Part shown: positions 25,570-25,640 of the stretch, one piece after another
How the letters are laid out: every line of letters begins with the position of its first letter
Numbering within the stretch: the stretch's first letter is position 1
NCBI GenBank assembly: GCA_964579795.1
Contig: CAZOHM010000035.1
Location: 1-25,640 of the forward strand
DNA length: 25,640 bases
Direction of reading: 5' to 3'
DNA from: JAEYFP01 sp964579795
Lineage (GTDB): Bacteria; Bacillota; Clostridia; Lachnospirales; Lachnospiraceae
Program-made: the position numbers and the translations under genes
Notes under the pieces: model-generated
What the model saw: only the letters and a program-made list of their open reading frames with translations
What the model was told of the DNA's origin: nothing
Databases searched by the model: none

Positions 25570-25598
25570 GGTTTTCAGCAAAAAGGGAGGAAATGAGA

Positions 25599-25640
25599 AT
25601 GAGTAAATGGGTGTACCTATTTAGTGAAGGGAATGCGGAC
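25599..25640 (+). CDS. ppdK: Pyruvate phosphate dikinase, first 14 codons (partial)
   Basis: The reading frame from ATG 25599 gives MSKWVYLFSEGNAD and runs off the window. This matches the highly conserved N-terminus of PPDK (a KWVY.F.EGNAD start). The enzyme interconverts pyruvate, ATP and phosphate with PEP, AMP and pyrophosphate, and in anaerobes often works with glycolysis. GGGAGG at 25585-25590 is 8 nt from this ATG; the in-frame ATG at 25593 is only 2 nt from it and is unlikely. Confidence 0.85.
   Translation, partial: MSKWVYLFSEGNAD

Noticed and set aside
1..25640. CRISPR array, insertion sequence, prophage or attachment site
   Set aside because: No regularly spaced repeats, transposase, integrase or phage genes were seen. 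The tRNA 3' end at the left edge has no repeated copy that I could find downstream.

Overview
The window looks like a chromosomal segment of a low-GC, Gram-positive anaerobe of the class Clostridia, most likely family Lachnospiraceae. The evidence is AT-rich codon use, AAGGAGG-type ribosome binding sites, sigma-A promoters and a firmicute-type NTF2/SH3b anchored protein. The order era, yqzL-like, recO, lipoprotein, glycyl-tRNA synthetase, pyruvate phosphate dikinase points the same way. I cannot name the species. I see no prophage, insertion sequence, CRISPR array or rRNA; most of the window is housekeeping DNA with several uncharacterised proteins in between.

Layout. 1-22 is the 3' end of a tRNA cut by the window edge. 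91-1916 holds a membrane-anchored double-SH3b protein and a small helical orphan. 2080-3414 is gdhA, with its own promoter and a short structured leader. 3415-3828 is a long gene-free stretch that may encode a structured RNA and ends with a possible sigma-28-type promoter. 3829-4470 is a hydrophilic orphan. 4668-7437 is an overlapping rluF-ligA pair. 7561-10283 is metA followed closely by a membrane sensor-like protein with PAS, pseudo-receiver and HPt-like parts. A perfect hairpin then separates these from a convergent 1410-aa protein of the acyl-CoA dehydratase activase family (10342-14574, minus strand), which has its own promoter.

14837-23202 is one co-directional run with mostly short gaps or overlaps: a rhomboid-like pseudoprotease with a zinc ribbon, a truncated sigma-70-like protein, a patatin-like hydrolase, an M16C metallopeptidase, a DUF4349 lipoprotein, era, a yqzL-like small gene and recO. 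A lipoprotein gene with its own strong promoter follows, then the glycyl-tRNA synthetase. The window closes with the first 14 codons of ppdK behind a roughly 200-nt leader that carries a terminator-like stem.

The most unusual items are four. (1) The sensor-like protein keeps the phosphorelay domain layout but has lost the phospho-accepting residues. (2) The sigma-like protein has regions resembling 1.1, part of 2 and 3 but no region 4. (3) The rhomboid-like protein lacks the catalytic serine and histidine and has gained a Cys/His-rich tail. (4) Several leaders or intergenic regions (gdhA, ppdK, 3461-3745) show RNA structure that I cannot assign to a known family. All family assignments are by reading motifs; no database search was run.
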